A stretch of 64,000 nt of DNA, taken from assembly GCA_012838995.1 (NCBI GenBank), contig DUOD01000024.1:1-64000 (forward strand), written 5' to 3'. Position numbers and translations under genes: made by a program. This stretch comes from Clostridiales bacterium (GTDB lineage Bacteria > Bacillota > Clostridia > DUOD01). A model generated the notes under the pieces. It was given only the letters and a program-made list of their open reading frames with translations. It was not told where the DNA came from and ran no database searches. The stretch's first letter is position 1. The number at the start of each line of letters is the position of its first letter. Positions 17,500 to 27,391 of this stretch are shown one piece after another.

Positions 17500-17522
17500 T
17501 TGTTTAAAGGCTGGTGTTTTTA

Positions 17523-17957
17523 ATGTTAAATAGAGCAATTCTCATAGGGCGTTTGACCAGGGACCCTGAATTGAGATACTTGACCTCGGGTACAAGCGTG
17601 GCTACCTTTACCCTGGCGGTGGACAGAGGTTATACCAATCAACAGGGTGAAAGGGAGACCGACTTTCTGCCCATAGTGGCCTGGCGAAAGCTGGGAGAGA
17701 CCTGTGCCAATTATCTTACCAAGGGCAGGCTGGTAGCCGTATGCGGAAGGATACAAACCAGAAGCTACGAGGGTCAGGACGGGCAACGGCGTTATATCAC
17801 CGAAATAGTAGCCGACGAGGTTAGATTTTTAGACAGAGCAAGCACCAGCGGCAGTCCGGTAAAGGATGCGGTACCCGATGAAGATAACCGCACTTACGAT
17901 CAACAGGAAGACGATTTCTTTAGCGAAGCAGTAGAGGATGACGAACTCCCATTCTAA
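17523..17957 (+). CDS. ssb: single-stranded DNA-binding protein
   Basis: A 144-aa protein with an OB fold over about residues 1-105 ([19 protein letters not shown]) and an acidic linker ending in the DDELPF tip that docks replication and repair proteins. The track's GTG start adds MFL; the ATG at 17523 gives the canonical MLNRAIL. The SD is weak (AAAGG), which fits coupling to rpsF 23 bases upstream. Confidence 0.97.
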   Translation: MLNRAILIGRLTRDPELRYLTSGTSVATFTLAVDRGYTNQQGERETDFLPIVAWRKLGETCANYLTKGRLVAVCGRIQTRSYEGQDGQRRYITEIVADEVRFLDRASTSGSPVKDAVPDEDNRTYDQQEDDFFSEAVEDDELPF

Positions 17958-17977
17958 GGCAAAGGAGGTAGTAATAC

Positions 17978-18220
17978 ATGGCGGAAGCCAAGAAGCGTCA
18001 AGGCTCTCGAAGGGCGAAAAAACGTGTCTGTAATTTTTGTATAGACAAGATTGAATGTATAGATTATAAAGATGTAAATAGACTTCGAAGGTATATTACC
18101 GAAAGGGGAAAAATATTGCCCAAAAGGATTTCCGGTAATTGTGCCAAACATCAAAGGCAGTTGACGACCGCAATTAAGCGAGCGAGAAACATAGCCTTAT
18201 TACCTTACACCGAAGAGTGA
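17978..18220 (+). CDS. rpsR: 30S ribosomal protein S18
   Basis: An 80-aa basic protein with [22 protein letters not shown]: the zinc-type S18 variant, with CxxC and a further Cys near residue 26. It ends in the conserved [18 protein letters not shown]. It binds 16S rRNA with S6 and closes the rpsF-ssb-rpsR operon, followed by a terminator. Confidence 0.98.
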   Translation: MAEAKKRQGSRRAKKRVCNFCIDKIECIDYKDVNRLRRYITERGKILPKRISGNCAKHQRQLTTAIKRARNIALLPYTEE

Positions 18221-18227
18221 TAGGGAT

Positions 18228-18257
18228 AAAAAGCAGCCTAACGGGCTGTTTTTTTAT
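18228..18257 (+). terminator. terminator after rpsR
   Basis: AAAAAGCAGCC/GGGCTGTTTTTTT hairpin with a TAAC loop and seven U. It lies inside the track's over-long pheA ORF, which supports a later pheA start. Confidence 0.8.
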
Positions 18258-18291
18258 AGAAGGACATACCTTGAAACTAAGGGGTGACGTT

Positions 18292-19155
18292 ATGGGTACA
18301 TTGGCTTTTTTAGGACCCAAAGGTACATTTACCCAACGGGCGGCATATTTATATATGGAGGAGTTTAGGGATGAAAGCTTCAGGGGGGTGGAATATCCGT
18401 CTATACCTGAACTGATATCAGCCGTGGACAGGGGCGAAGCCGAACAGGGCGTGGTGCCCATTGAAAATTCCCAGGAGGGTTCGATAAATGTAACCCTTGA
18501 TATGCTCACCCATCAAGTGGATTTATATATCCAATTTGAAATTATACTGCCCATCGTTCATAACCTTTTGGTATCCCATGGTACTACTATGAACGACATA
18601 ACCAAAATACTGTCCCATCCCCAGGCCATAGCCCAGTGCAGGTCCTTCCTGGAACGCAACCTTAAAGGAGTGGAAATCCATTATACATTAAGTACCGCGG
18701 AAGCCGCCAAAAGGGTGGTGGGGACATCGGACAGCGCGGCCATATCCACGGTGGAGGCGGCGCAAGCCTTTGGCCTGAGGGTGCTCAAAAAAAACATCCA
18801 CGACAACGGTTACAACAGCACACGGTTTGTAGTGCTGGGCAAAGAAATACCCCCACCTACCGGTAGGGATAAATCGTCCATTGTATTTATGGTGGACCAC
18901 CGACCCGGAAGTCTGTACAAGATCCTGGAAATTTTCGCCCGTTTTAATATTAACCTTACTAAGATAGAATCAAGGCCGGCTAAAACCATGCTGGGACAGT
19001 ATCTGTTCTATATAGACTTTGAGGGACATCGGCAGCAGGATATAATACGGCGCATATTGGAAACAATATCTAATAGTGCCATGTATTATAAATACTTGGG
19101 CAGCTATCCCTACAAAAGCTATGGCCATCGGGATATCTGCCCATCCCCGGTTTGA
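18292..19155 (+). CDS. pheA: prephenate dehydratase
   Basis: Converts prephenate to phenylpyruvate in phenylalanine synthesis. The 287-aa protein starts MGTLAFLGPKGTFTQRAA; the catalytic domain covers about residues 3-185, with the active-site NSTRFVVLG (TRF) near 173. A C-terminal ACT domain (about 195-275) contains GSLYKILEIF and KIESRP, the Phe-binding feedback site. The track's GTG start at 18217 would read through the rpsR terminator; GGGGTGA lies directly before the ATG at 18292. It is a monofunctional enzyme with no chorismate mutase domain. Confidence 0.96.
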   Translation: MGTLAFLGPKGTFTQRAAYLYMEEFRDESFRGVEYPSIPELISAVDRGEAEQGVVPIENSQEGSINVTLDMLTHQVDLYIQFEIILPIVHNLLVSHGTTMNDITKILSHPQAIAQCRSFLERNLKGVEIHYTLSTAEAAKRVVGTSDSAAISTVEAAQAFGLRVLKKNIHDNGYNSTRFVVLGKEIPPPTGRDKSSIVFMVDHRPGSLYKILEIFARFNINLTKIESRPAKTMLGQYLFYIDFEGHRQQDIIRRILETISNSAMYYKYLGSYPYKSYGHRDICPSPV

Positions 19156-19239
19156 CGTTTTATAATTTTAATAGCAGGAAAAATATTAATTTAAGAGAAT
19201 ATATAAGGTATATTATTATGGACGGGGTTTTGGAAAGCC

Positions 19240-19563
19240 ATGCAAAAGGCAAATGATATAGATATTGCCAAAAATATCAGGATAATAGAATGGTTAAAGA
19301 GTGAGCTGCTAATGGAGGCAGCTAGTTTATTCAAGGTGCTGGCCAAAGGCGGCAAGGTAAGCCAGGCTACCATTTCGGATATACTGGCCAGCATAATAAC
19401 GGTGTGCTATTTATTGGGAAAACGGCTGGGGATAAATTATGTTATAATAGACGAGAAAATACGGCGTAAAATCAGGCTGGGTATTCTGGAAGATCATGAA
19501 ATAGAAAAAACCTACGGTGATTTGAAGGCTTTAAAAAATCACTTTGATACCAACAGAAGCTAA
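19240..19563 (+). CDS. MazG-like family protein
   Basis: A 107-aa helical protein resembling the short MazG-like family of Clostridia, found next to yybS/gdpP-type genes. It shows NIRIIEWLKSELLMEAASLF and LASIITVCYLLGKRLGI. The ExxE...ExxD metal motif of true MazG NTP pyrophosphatases is not clear, so activity is doubtful. It ends 18 bases before the DUF2232 gene and probably shares its transcript. Confidence 0.75.
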   Translation: MQKANDIDIAKNIRIIEWLKSELLMEAASLFKVLAKGGKVSQATISDILASIITVCYLLGKRLGINYVIIDEKIRRKIRLGILEDHEIEKTYGDLKALKNHFDTNRS

Positions 19564-19580
19564 AATTTGAGGTGGTATAT

Positions 19581-20573
19581 TTGAACAAAAGACAGGGCCT
19601 GGGTCGGGCAGTTGAATGTATTTTAGTAGGGGTAATAAGTTCGATTATAGCAGTTGTATTATTCTTTATTCCGCTGTTAAATTTGGTTGTTTTTTTATGG
19701 CCAATACCTATTATTGTATTATCTTTCCGCAGAGGAATAAAATACGGGCTATTGGCCGTTGTTATTTCTAGCCTTATATGCGGATTATTTATGCATCCCA
19801 TATTCGGTTTTGGGGTTTTACTGATATTCGGTTCAACAGCCCTGATTATAAGCTGGGCCATGAAAAAATCCATGTCCCCGCTAAATGCCACGGTGTTTGG
19901 GGCCATAGCAATGATTATATCCATAATGATCGTTATGAAGGTTTTTGAAGTTGGTGTTGGGCAGGATTTGTTCGTATATTACGGACAAATTATAAAGGAT
20001 GTGCTGGCCGAGCAGCAACAGGACGGATTGTTGCAAAACTTTGCGGCCGTGTACAGGCAAATGGGAATAACAACCGAAGGCATTTCCATGGGGGAATTTC
20101 ACAATGCCATAGACGATATGATGGAAATGATTAAATCAGCATTTCCGTCCATATTGACGATTTTTTCCCTGATACTTAGTTTCATAAACTATTCGGTGTC
20201 CGGTGTGCTGTTAAAGAGAAAGGGGGAGGATGTACGTCTTTTCCCGTCCTTTAGCCTTTGGAGATTGCCCAGGGGCGCTGGCAGGGGATTTATAGCAATA
20301 CTGATAATAGCTTATATAGGTAATTTATCCGGAATAAGGAATTTCGATATAGTATTGATGACCATAACCAATATATGGGTGTTTGTATTTGGTATACAGG
20401 GCTTATCGGTGGCCGATTTTTTCTTTAAAAGGGCTAAGATAAACAGGGTGTTACGCGTTATCATACTGGTGTTGGTGTTTGTTTTGGTAAGACAGGTGGC
20501 TGCCTTTATAGGATTGATAGATCAATTGCTTAACGTAAGAAGACTACAGGACGATAAGAATATTACCCTTTAA
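19581..20573 (+). CDS. DUF2232 (YybS-like) membrane protein
   Basis: A 330-aa protein with seven to eight membrane segments, including VGVISSIIAVVLFFIPLLNLVVFLWPIPIIVLSFR near the start. It matches the YybS/DUF2232 plan and lies directly upstream of gdpP, as yybS does in Bacillus. The family resembles ECF-transporter-like S components, but no substrate is known. TGAGGTGG supports the TTG start at 19581 over the track's GTG at 19572. Confidence 0.85.
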   Translation: MNKRQGLGRAVECILVGVISSIIAVVLFFIPLLNLVVFLWPIPIIVLSFRRGIKYGLLAVVISSLICGLFMHPIFGFGVLLIFGSTALIISWAMKKSMSPLNATVFGAIAMIISIMIVMKVFEVGVGQDLFVYYGQIIKDVLAEQQQDGLLQNFAAVYRQMGITTEGISMGEFHNAIDDMMEMIKSAFPSILTIFSLILSFINYSVSGVLLKRKGEDVRLFPSFSLWRLPRGAGRGFIAILIIAYIGNLSGIRNFDIVLMTITNIWVFVFGIQGLSVADFFFKRAKINRVLRVIILVLVFVLVRQVAAFIGLIDQLLNVRRLQDDKNITL

Positions 20574-20624
20574 ATGACGGGTGGAGCAAATAATGGCTGG
20601 AAGGAAGGGATAGGAGGACATCCC

Positions 20625-22631
20625 ATGAAAAATATAATATCAAAAAGGTTATTTGTGCCCGAGATAAAATTTCATCTCTTGATAATCCTTGTTCTTTCAA
20701 TAATAGTCCTGCATTATGATTTGATAATAGGAATAATTTCACTGGCGGTTCTGGCCGGTTTGGCCGTGTATAATTTTAAGACGGCCCGCAGACGGGTCAA
20801 ACAGTGGACGGAGTATATTGAGGATATATCGGAGAATGTGGAATGGGCAACCAAAAATGCCGTGTTGACCGTCCCGATGCCCTTGGTGGTTACCGATGAA
20901 GAGGGAAGTATAGTTTGGTACAATCCCAGGTTTTTGGAGCTGTTCGATGACCGCGATATGCTGGATGAGTCCATACAGCAACTTATACCAAAAATCGATA
21001 TTCAAAGGTTGGTTTCCAATAAAGACGGTAATGATGTACTCGATATATCCCTAAAGGATAAGCAGTACCAAGTGGTTTGCTGCCCCATGGAGATAGACAG
21101 GGGCAAGGGCATGGTAAAAAAACTGATGATGTTTTACTGGCGGGATATTACCGAGTATCACCAATTAAAACTAAAATACGCCATGCAGCGACCGGTGGTA
21201 TGCTTTATACAAATAGATAACTATGACGAAGTAATGGCCAATACCGATGAGGCCGACAGGCCGTCGGTGATAGCAGAAACCGATAGAAGGATAGGCCAGT
21301 TGGCCGGGCAGGTGGAGAGCAGCTGGGTTAAATATGAAAAGGATAAGTATATTTTAGTCTTTGAATCCAAATTTTTAAAGCAGATAGAAGAAAGGAAATT
21401 TGATATACTTGATAGTGTAAGGGATATAAGCTTGGGTAATAGGATAAACGTTACCCTAAGCATAGGAGTGGGTACCGGTGCCGATAATCCGGCCCAGGCC
21501 TCTGAATTTGCCCTTTCCGCCATAGAGCTGGCCCTGGGCAGGGGTGGGGACCAGGCCGTGGTAAAAAACGGCCAGAAACTGTCCTTCTATGGAGGCAAGA
21601 CCAGGGCAGTCGAGAAACGCACCAAAGTCAAGTCCAGGGTTATCGCCCATGCTTTGCGGGAGCTTATTGAGCACTCCCATAGGGTGTTGATAATGGGCCA
21701 TGACATGCCCGACCTGGACAGCCTGGGCTCCGCCTTGGGTATATACAGGGGAGTGGTGAGCCTGGGTAAGGAAGCCTATATAGTGCTGGAGGAATCAAAT
21801 GCCGCCATCCACAACCTGGTGGACAGGGTGGTGGACGATAAGGAGTACGGTAATCCCTTTATTTCACCCCAGCAGGCCATGGAGATTATCGACGGATATA
21901 CATTGTTGGTGGTGGTGGATACCCACAGGCCCAGTTTTACCCAGTATCCGGAATTGCTGGACGTGGTGGAAAGGATTGTGGTGCTCGACCATCATAGGCG
22001 CGGTACCGAAACCATAGAACAGGCGACCCTGTCATATATAGAACCCTATGCATCGTCCACCAGTGAGTTGGTCACCGAGATTTTGCAGTATATAAGCGAT
22101 AAGGTGCAGTTAAAGCCGGTAGAGGCCGAGGGTTTGCTGGCCGGTATAATGGTGGATACCAAGAACTTTGCCTTTAAAACGGGGGTAAGAACCTTTGAAG
22201 CCGCTTCCTACCTAAGGAGGGCGGGGGCCGACCCTACTGTGGCAATGCAGCTTTTTCAAGACGACCTGCAGACCTTCATAACCCGGGCGGAACTGGTGAA
22301 ACAGGCGAAACTAATAGGGAATGACATTGCAATCGCCATATCCAAGGAGGAACCCAAAAAAGCATCGCTGGTGGTGGCGCAGGTGGCCGATTCCCTGGTA
22401 AAAATAAAGGGTATTAATGCTTCCTTTGTTTTAAGCCCTTTGGGCGACGGTGTTATTATCAGCGGAAGATCTTTGGGTAAGATAAATGTCCAGGTAATCC
22501 TGGAAAAATTAGGCGGCGGCGGACATTTGACGGTGGCCGGGGCGCAGCTTGCGGATATTACACTGGAAGAGGCCGAGGATAAGGTTAGACAGGCTATTAA
22601 AGAATACCTTGAAGAGGAGGAAGGCAAATGA
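20625..22631 (+). CDS. gdpP: cyclic-di-AMP phosphodiesterase GdpP
   Basis: A 668-aa membrane enzyme degrading c-di-AMP to pApA. In order: two membrane helices (about residues 15-55), a degenerate PAS (about 75-150), a degenerate GGDEF (about 170-300, ending SIGVGTG), a DHH domain with [15 protein letters not shown] and VLDHHRRG, then DHHA1 with [10 protein letters not shown]. The DHH metal-binding motifs look intact. AGGAGG stands before the ATG at 20625, so the track's extra 17 residues are unlikely. It overlaps rplI by ATGA. Confidence 0.95.
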   Translation: MKNIISKRLFVPEIKFHLLIILVLSIIVLHYDLIIGIISLAVLAGLAVYNFKTARRRVKQWTEYIEDISENVEWATKNAVLTVPMPLVVTDEEGSIVWYNPRFLELFDDRDMLDESIQQLIPKIDIQRLVSNKDGNDVLDISLKDKQYQVVCCPMEIDRGKGMVKKLMMFYWRDITEYHQLKLKYAMQRPVVCFIQIDNYDEVMANTDEADRPSVIAETDRRIGQLAGQVESSWVKYEKDKYILVFESKFLKQIEERKFDILDSVRDISLGNRINVTLSIGVGTGADNPAQASEFALSAIELALGRGGDQAVVKNGQKLSFYGGKTRAVEKRTKVKSRVIAHALRELIEHSHRVLIMGHDMPDLDSLGSALGIYRGVVSLGKEAYIVLEESNAAIHNLVDRVVDDKEYGNPFISPQQAMEIIDGYTLLVVVDTHRPSFTQYPELLDVVERIVVLDHHRRGTETIEQATLSYIEPYASSTSELVTEILQYISDKVQLKPVEAEGLLAGIMVDTKNFAFKTGVRTFEAASYLRRAGADPTVAMQLFQDDLQTFITRAELVKQAKLIGNDIAIAISKEEPKKASLVVAQVADSLVKIKGINASFVLSPLGDGVIISGRSLGKINVQVILEKLGGGGHLTVAGAQLADITLEEAEDKVRQAIKEYLEEEEGK

Positions 22632-23074
22632 AAGTTATACTGCAGGAAGATATTAAGGGTAAGGGTAAAAAAGGCGATATAGTAAATGTAAGCGATGGAT
22701 ATGCCAGGAATTTTTTATTACCCAGGGGAAAGGCCGTTGAGGCCAATAAGGAAAACCTGGCCAAGCTAAAGGAACAAAAGGCCGCGGAGCAAAAGAGAAA
22801 GCAACAGGAACAGGAGGAGTTTTCCCGATTGGCCCAAAGGCTGTCAGGTATTACCCTTACCATAAATGCCAAGGCAGGCGATCAGGATAAACTCTTCGGT
22901 TCGGTCACCAGCAAAGAAATTGTCGAACAATTGAAAGAACAATTTGATATTGATTTGGATAAAAAGAAAGTAAATCTACCCGAGCCTATAAAACATTTGG
23001 GTAATTTTACCGTAGAAGTAAAATTATATCCGGGGATAAACGCACAGTTGAAGGTAAACGTTAATCAGCAGTAG
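22628..23074 (+). CDS. rplI: 50S ribosomal protein L9
   Basis: A 148-aa two-domain protein. The N-terminal domain has [32 protein letters not shown], followed by a long connecting helix ([24 protein letters not shown]) and a C-terminal RNA-binding domain. The start overlaps the gdpP stop (ATGA), so translation is coupled, as in Bacillus yybT-rplI. GAGGAGGAAGG lies within the end of gdpP. Confidence 0.98.
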   Translation: MKVILQEDIKGKGKKGDIVNVSDGYARNFLLPRGKAVEANKENLAKLKEQKAAEQKRKQQEQEEFSRLAQRLSGITLTINAKAGDQDKLFGSVTSKEIVEQLKEQFDIDLDKKKVNLPEPIKHLGNFTVEVKLYPGINAQLKVNVNQQ

Positions 23075-23089
23075 GAAGGGGATTGGAAA

Positions 23090-24970
23090 TTGACGTCAAC
23101 AGCATGGAAAGGCCGGGGAAAATGTAGCTATGAAAAACAAATCGACGCCCTACTGCTACTGCTTAAGGACATCCTGGGTAAGGAGGCCTTCGAAAAAAAA
23201 ATAAAGTCCATGGAACTTACCGACATGATACAATCCCGGGAGTTTCAGCACAGGATAAACGCACTTTATAGGCTGGTGTTGGGGGATGAACATGACGGCT
23301 TTAAGCACTGGAATACCCAACAAAGGATAGAGGCAATAGAAGGCCAAATAGCCGATATGATGGCCAGGCGTATTGTGGAGCGGCGGATCCAGAAGAAGAT
23401 TGCCCAGGCCATGGAAGAAAAACAAAGGCAGTACATGGACGAGATGAAACTGCAGATACTTAAGAAAAATTCCGGGTCGGAAAATGCCAATACCCTGAAG
23501 AAGTATGCAATGCTGGAGAAACTGGAGACCCAGGGTTTGTCCCGTTTTAAGGCGGATTTAATAAGACCGTCGCGCCTGGAGGACATCGTAGGCCAGTCCA
23601 AGGCAGTCAAGGCCTTGCTATCAAAGATTGCCAATCCTTTTCCCCAGCATGTTTTGATATACGGACCGCCCGGGGTGGGTAAGACCACCACCGCCCGGTT
23701 GGTATTGGAAGTGGCCAAGAAAATGAAGTATACCCCCTTTTCTCAGAGCGGTAAATTTGTGGAGGTGGACGGTACCACCCTGAGATGGGATCCCAGGGAA
23801 GCAACAAATCCGTTACTGGGCTCGGTTCACGATCCCATATATCAGGGTACAAAACGGGAGCTGGCCGAAACCGGGATACCCGAGCCCAAAACAGGTCTGG
23901 TTACCGAAGCCCATGGCGGGGTATTGTTTATAGACGAAATAGGTGAACTGGATATCTTCCTTCAAAACAAGCTTCTTAAGGTATTGGAGGATAAAAGGGT
24001 TTATTTCGATTCATCCTATTATGACCCCGATGACGATTCTACGCCCAAATACGTTAAGAAGCTCTTCGATGAAGGGGCGCCGGCGGATTTTATATTAATA
24101 GGCGCCACTACAAAACACCCGTGGGAAATAAATCCTGCCCTAAGGTCACGATGTGCCGAGGTGTTCTTTGATCCTTTAACCCCCGAACATATCCAGGATA
24201 TTGTAAAAAAGGTGGCCAAAAGGACGGGGATAAGGATAGACCGGGGCGTAGCCCGGCTTATAAGCCGGTATACCGTTGAGGGTAGGAAGGCGGTGGGCAT
24301 TTTAACGGATGCTTACGGTCTGGCCCTTTATAACCGCGGAGACAGTCTGGATGAAGGACAGGTTGTTGTGAGGGAGGATGATGTGTACCAGGTGGCGCAG
24401 ATATCCAGGTTAGTGCCCCATAATTGCTGCCAGTTGGATTTTATGCCCCAGGTGGGTAAAGCATACGGCCTTGGGGTGAACGGTTACGTGGGTTGTGTGA
24501 TAGAATTTGAATCGATAGCCTTTCCCAGCCAAGGTAAGGGCGGGTTGAAGTTCAACGACGCGGCGGGTTCCATGACCAAGGATTCGGTGGTTAATGCAGC
24601 GGTAGTCATACGAAAATTGACGGGTAGGGACCTGTCCAAGTATGATATCCATATAAACGCCGTCGGCGGAGGTAAGATAGACGGACCGTCGGCGGGTGTG
24701 GCCATGGTAATGCCTATACTAAGCGCCATAGAGCAAAGACCCTTAAGACAGGACATTGCAATGACGGGGGAAATCTCGCTACAGGGTAGGGTAAAGGAAG
24801 TAGGCGGTATACATGAGAAGATATATGGCGCCTTTCAGGCGGGTATGAAGGGTGTAATACTGCCAAAGGGTAATTTAAAGGATGTACCCGATGCCCTAAA
24901 GACCATTGAAATCATAGGCGTAGAAGATATCAGCCAGGTTATGGATATAATGTTTAACGTGGATAATTAG
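23090..24970 (+). CDS. Lon-family ATP-dependent protease (LonC, sporulation type)
   Basis: A 626-aa protein. A charged, coiled N-terminal region (about 1-150) replaces the usual Lon N-domain. An AAA+ module follows with Walker A GPPGVGKTTT (near 195) and Walker B VLFIDEIGE (near 280), then a Lon protease domain with catalytic Ser in GPSAGVAM (near 535) and a Lys in GRVKEVGG (near 570). The layout matches the clostridial spore-type Lon/LonC proteins. TTG start with GGAAGGGG upstream. It sits in the fixed neighbourhood gdpP-rplI-lonC-dnaB. Confidence 0.9.
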   Translation: MTSTAWKGRGKCSYEKQIDALLLLLKDILGKEAFEKKIKSMELTDMIQSREFQHRINALYRLVLGDEHDGFKHWNTQQRIEAIEGQIADMMARRIVERRIQKKIAQAMEEKQRQYMDEMKLQILKKNSGSENANTLKKYAMLEKLETQGLSRFKADLIRPSRLEDIVGQSKAVKALLSKIANPFPQHVLIYGPPGVGKTTTARLVLEVAKKMKYTPFSQSGKFVEVDGTTLRWDPREATNPLLGSVHDPIYQGTKRELAETGIPEPKTGLVTEAHGGVLFIDEIGELDIFLQNKLLKVLEDKRVYFDSSYYDPDDDSTPKYVKKLFDEGAPADFILIGATTKHPWEINPALRSRCAEVFFDPLTPEHIQDIVKKVAKRTGIRIDRGVARLISRYTVEGRKAVGILTDAYGLALYNRGDSLDEGQVVVREDDVYQVAQISRLVPHNCCQLDFMPQVGKAYGLGVNGYVGCVIEFESIAFPSQGKGGLKFNDAAGSMTKDSVVNAAVVIRKLTGRDLSKYDIHINAVGGGKIDGPSAGVAMVMPILSAIEQRPLRQDIAMTGEISLQGRVKEVGGIHEKIYGAFQAGMKGVILPKGNLKDVPDALKTIEIIGVEDISQVMDIMFNVDN

Positions 24971-25049
24971 CACGGCCGTCAACAAGCGTAAAAAACGTCC
25001 CATAAGCCGTGTAGGGGTTAAACTTTTATTAAAAGGCGGGTATTGAGTG

Positions 25050-26393
25050 ATGGACGCAATCAAAGGGATAATGCCTCCATGTAGCATGGAGGCCGAACAA
25101 TCGGTTTTGGGTTGTATGCTTCTTAGCAAGGAGGCGGTGTCGCGGGCTGCTGAAGTATTAAAACCCGAAGACTTTTACCACGAGGGCCACAAGGAAATAT
25201 TCGAAGCTATGCTGGATATATATGAAGAGGGCGAGCCGGTTGATCTGGTTACTTTGACCGAGAGGCTGAGGATGAGAAATTCCATTGATGCCGTGGGCGG
25301 TATAACATATATAACCAATCTTTCCACCTTTGTGCCCACAGCCGCCAACATAGAATATTATATAAAGATTGTGGAAGAAAAATCCATATTAAGGAGACTT
25401 ATTAAGCTTAACACCCAAGTGATAGAATACAGCTACAGCGGCGGTTTGGATATAGACCAGCTGTTGGACATGGCCGAAAAGGGCATATTCGACATCAGCC
25501 AAAGACATTCGGTGAGAGGGTTTACACCCATTCAGGATATCCTGCTGGATAACTTCAATAGGATTGAGCAACTCTACAAGGACAAAAGTAAGATTACCGG
25601 TATACCCACAGGCTTTCCCGATATCGATTACAAAACCTCGGGGTTTCAACCCTCCGATTTGATACTGATTGCTGCACGGCCCAGTATGGGCAAAACGGCC
25701 TTTGCGCTGAATATTGCCCAGTATGCGGCATTACATGCCCAGAAATCGGTGGCCATATTCAGCCTGGAGATGTCCAAGGAACAACTGGTTAACAGGATGC
25801 TGTGTTCCGAAGCCAATATAGACAGCCACAGGATGCGTACCGGCAACCTGGACGAGAATGACTGGCCTCGACTGGCCATGGCGGTGGGTCCGCTGGCCAA
25901 GGCACCTATATATATCGATGACACCCCTGCCATATCGGTGCTGGAGATGCGGTCCAAGGCCAGGCGCTTAAAACTGGAACGGGGGCTGGATATTATTATA
26001 GTTGACTATTTACAGCTCATGCAGGGTCGGGGTAGGGCCGACAACCGCCAGCAGGAAATATCGGAGATATCCCGGTCGTTGAAGGCTCTGGCCAGAGAAC
26101 TGGATGTGCCGGTAGTTGCCCTATCGCAGCTGAGTAGGGCACCCGAGACTCGTAACGATCACCGGCCCATACTCAGCGACCTGAGGGAATCGGGAGCCAT
26201 CGAACAGGACGCCGATTTGGTTATGTTTTTATATAGGGATGAATATTATAACCCCGATACCGATAAGAAAAACATAGCCGAGATCATAATAGCAAAACAG
26301 CGAAACGGCCCCACCGGTACGGTGGAACTGGTATGGCTGGATCAGTTTACCAAGTTTGCCAGCCTTGAAAGGCATAGAACGGAGATTGAATGA
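25050..26393 (+). CDS. dnaB: replicative DNA helicase
   Basis: A 447-aa hexameric 5'-3' fork helicase (called DnaC in Bacillus). The N-terminal helical domain begins PCSMEAEQSVLGCMLLS; the RecA-like domain carries Walker A ARPSMGKTAF (near 210), IIIVDYLQLM (near 310) and the SDLRESGAIEQDAD motif (near 373). ATG at 25050 and GTG at 25047 are both possible starts. It converges with the helicase-loader gene. Confidence 0.97.
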   Translation: MDAIKGIMPPCSMEAEQSVLGCMLLSKEAVSRAAEVLKPEDFYHEGHKEIFEAMLDIYEEGEPVDLVTLTERLRMRNSIDAVGGITYITNLSTFVPTAANIEYYIKIVEEKSILRRLIKLNTQVIEYSYSGGLDIDQLLDMAEKGIFDISQRHSVRGFTPIQDILLDNFNRIEQLYKDKSKITGIPTGFPDIDYKTSGFQPSDLILIAARPSMGKTAFALNIAQYAALHAQKSVAIFSLEMSKEQLVNRMLCSEANIDSHRMRTGNLDENDWPRLAMAVGPLAKAPIYIDDTPAISVLEMRSKARRLKLERGLDIIIVDYLQLMQGRGRADNRQQEISEISRSLKALARELDVPVVALSQLSRAPETRNDHRPILSDLRESGAIEQDADLVMFLYRDEYYNPDTDKKNIAEIIIAKQRNGPTGTVELVWLDQFTKFASLERHRTEIE

Positions 26394-26395
26394 AA

Positions 26396-26426
26396 AAAGA
26401 AGCGGGTTTACAGCGACCGCTTCTTT
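26396..26426 (-). terminator. terminator between convergent dnaB and helicase loader
   Basis: AAAGAAGCGG and CCGCTTCTTT form a perfect 10-bp stem. Read leftward the hairpin is followed by TTTTTTC, a good U-tract, and it overlaps the last codons of the loader gene. Read rightward the tail is poor, so it mainly serves the minus strand. Confidence 0.75.
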
Positions 26427-27391
26427 CTGATATCCTCACCATAAAATTTGAATATCTTGTAGTTGCCGATTATCCTGGATATTATCCTTTCCGAATAATG
26501 CTTGGCCAGTTCTTCCAGGGTGAGGTTGGTGGAAATAATGGTTTTTTTGTCTTCTATTAGCCGGGTGTTTAGTATATTAAAAAGCTCAGAACTTATAAAG
26601 GCGTTGTTGACCTCGGTGCCCAGGTCGTCGATTATTAACAGGTCTGCTTCTACCAGGTCCTCCAGTTGTTTTTTGTCGTATTCTGCCCTGTTGGACCTGA
26701 ACTTATATTCCCTAAGTATGTCGAAAAGCTTGAAAGCTGTTTGATATACTACCGTCTTTCCCTTCAACATAAGTTCCCGGGCTATGCAGTTACATAAAAA
26801 GGTTTTGCCCAGGCCGGTACTGCCATAGAACAAAAGATTGGTATCCGAAGCGTCAAAGGTATTGACGAAATTCAGGCAGGCGGCATATATGATTTCCATG
26901 TTCTTTCGGGGCGTCAGTTTTTCTTTGCCAAAGGGGGCATCGGAGTAATACTCGATGTTGAAGGTATTGAAATTTTCCTTGGTCAACCGCCGGCCTAAGT
27001 TGGACTGGGCGTAGGTATAGTCCACCAGCCGTTGCTTGAAACAGTGACACTGCCGGCCCTTTATATATCCGGTATCCTTACAGTCCGAACAGTTGTAAAT
27101 GGGTTCTAAATAATCCACCGGATACCCGTTTACAGCCAAAAGTTCGCCTTTTTCCTGTTGCAGCCGACGTATTTTGTTTTTTATCTTTTCAAACCGGGTA
27201 TTAGCATCCTCGGGATGTTTAAGAACAATGTGACTTAGCTTTATACCCAACGTGCTTATGCTGTCGTCAATTTCCCGGATCCTTGGCAGCTTTTTGTAAA
27301 TTTCTTCTTTCCTTTGGCGGGCCAGGTGGGCATTTTTGTCCCGCAGCTGCTGGTATTCACGTAGCACCTTTGTAATCACGTCGTTAGCCAT
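26408..27391 (-). CDS. DnaI/DnaC-like helicase loader ATPase
   Basis: A 327-aa AAA+ protein. A helical N-terminal domain precedes a zinc-binding CSDCKDTGYIKGRQCHC motif (near 100-115), typical of DnaI. Next come Walker A FYGSTGLGKTFLCN (near 187), Walker B LLIIDDLGTE (near 252) and sensor 1 ISTNLTLEEL. It loads DnaB helicase at origins. Its start overlaps the stop of the DnaD-like gene by one base (TAATG), and it converges on dnaB, so loader and helicase lie side by side. Confidence 0.93.
   Translation of the reverse strand: MANDVITKVLREYQQLRDKNAHLARQRKEEIYKKLPRIREIDDSISTLGIKLSHIVLKHPEDANTRFEKIKNKIRRLQQEKGELLAVNGYPVDYLEPIYNCSDCKDTGYIKGRQCHCFKQRLVDYTYAQSNLGRRLTKENFNTFNIEYYSDAPFGKEKLTPRKNMEIIYAACLNFVNTFDASDTNLLFYGSTGLGKTFLCNCIARELMLKGKTVVYQTAFKLFDILREYKFRSNRAEYDKKQLEDLVEADLLIIDDLGTEVNNAFISSELFNILNTRLIEDKKTIISTNLTLEELAKHYSERIISRIIGNYKIFKFYGEDIRKKRSL

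Noticed and set aside
20574-20624. N-terminal extension of GdpP from ATG 20574
   Set aside because: AGGAGG sits inside the extension, at the right distance for ATG 20625, and the extra residues are not membrane-like.
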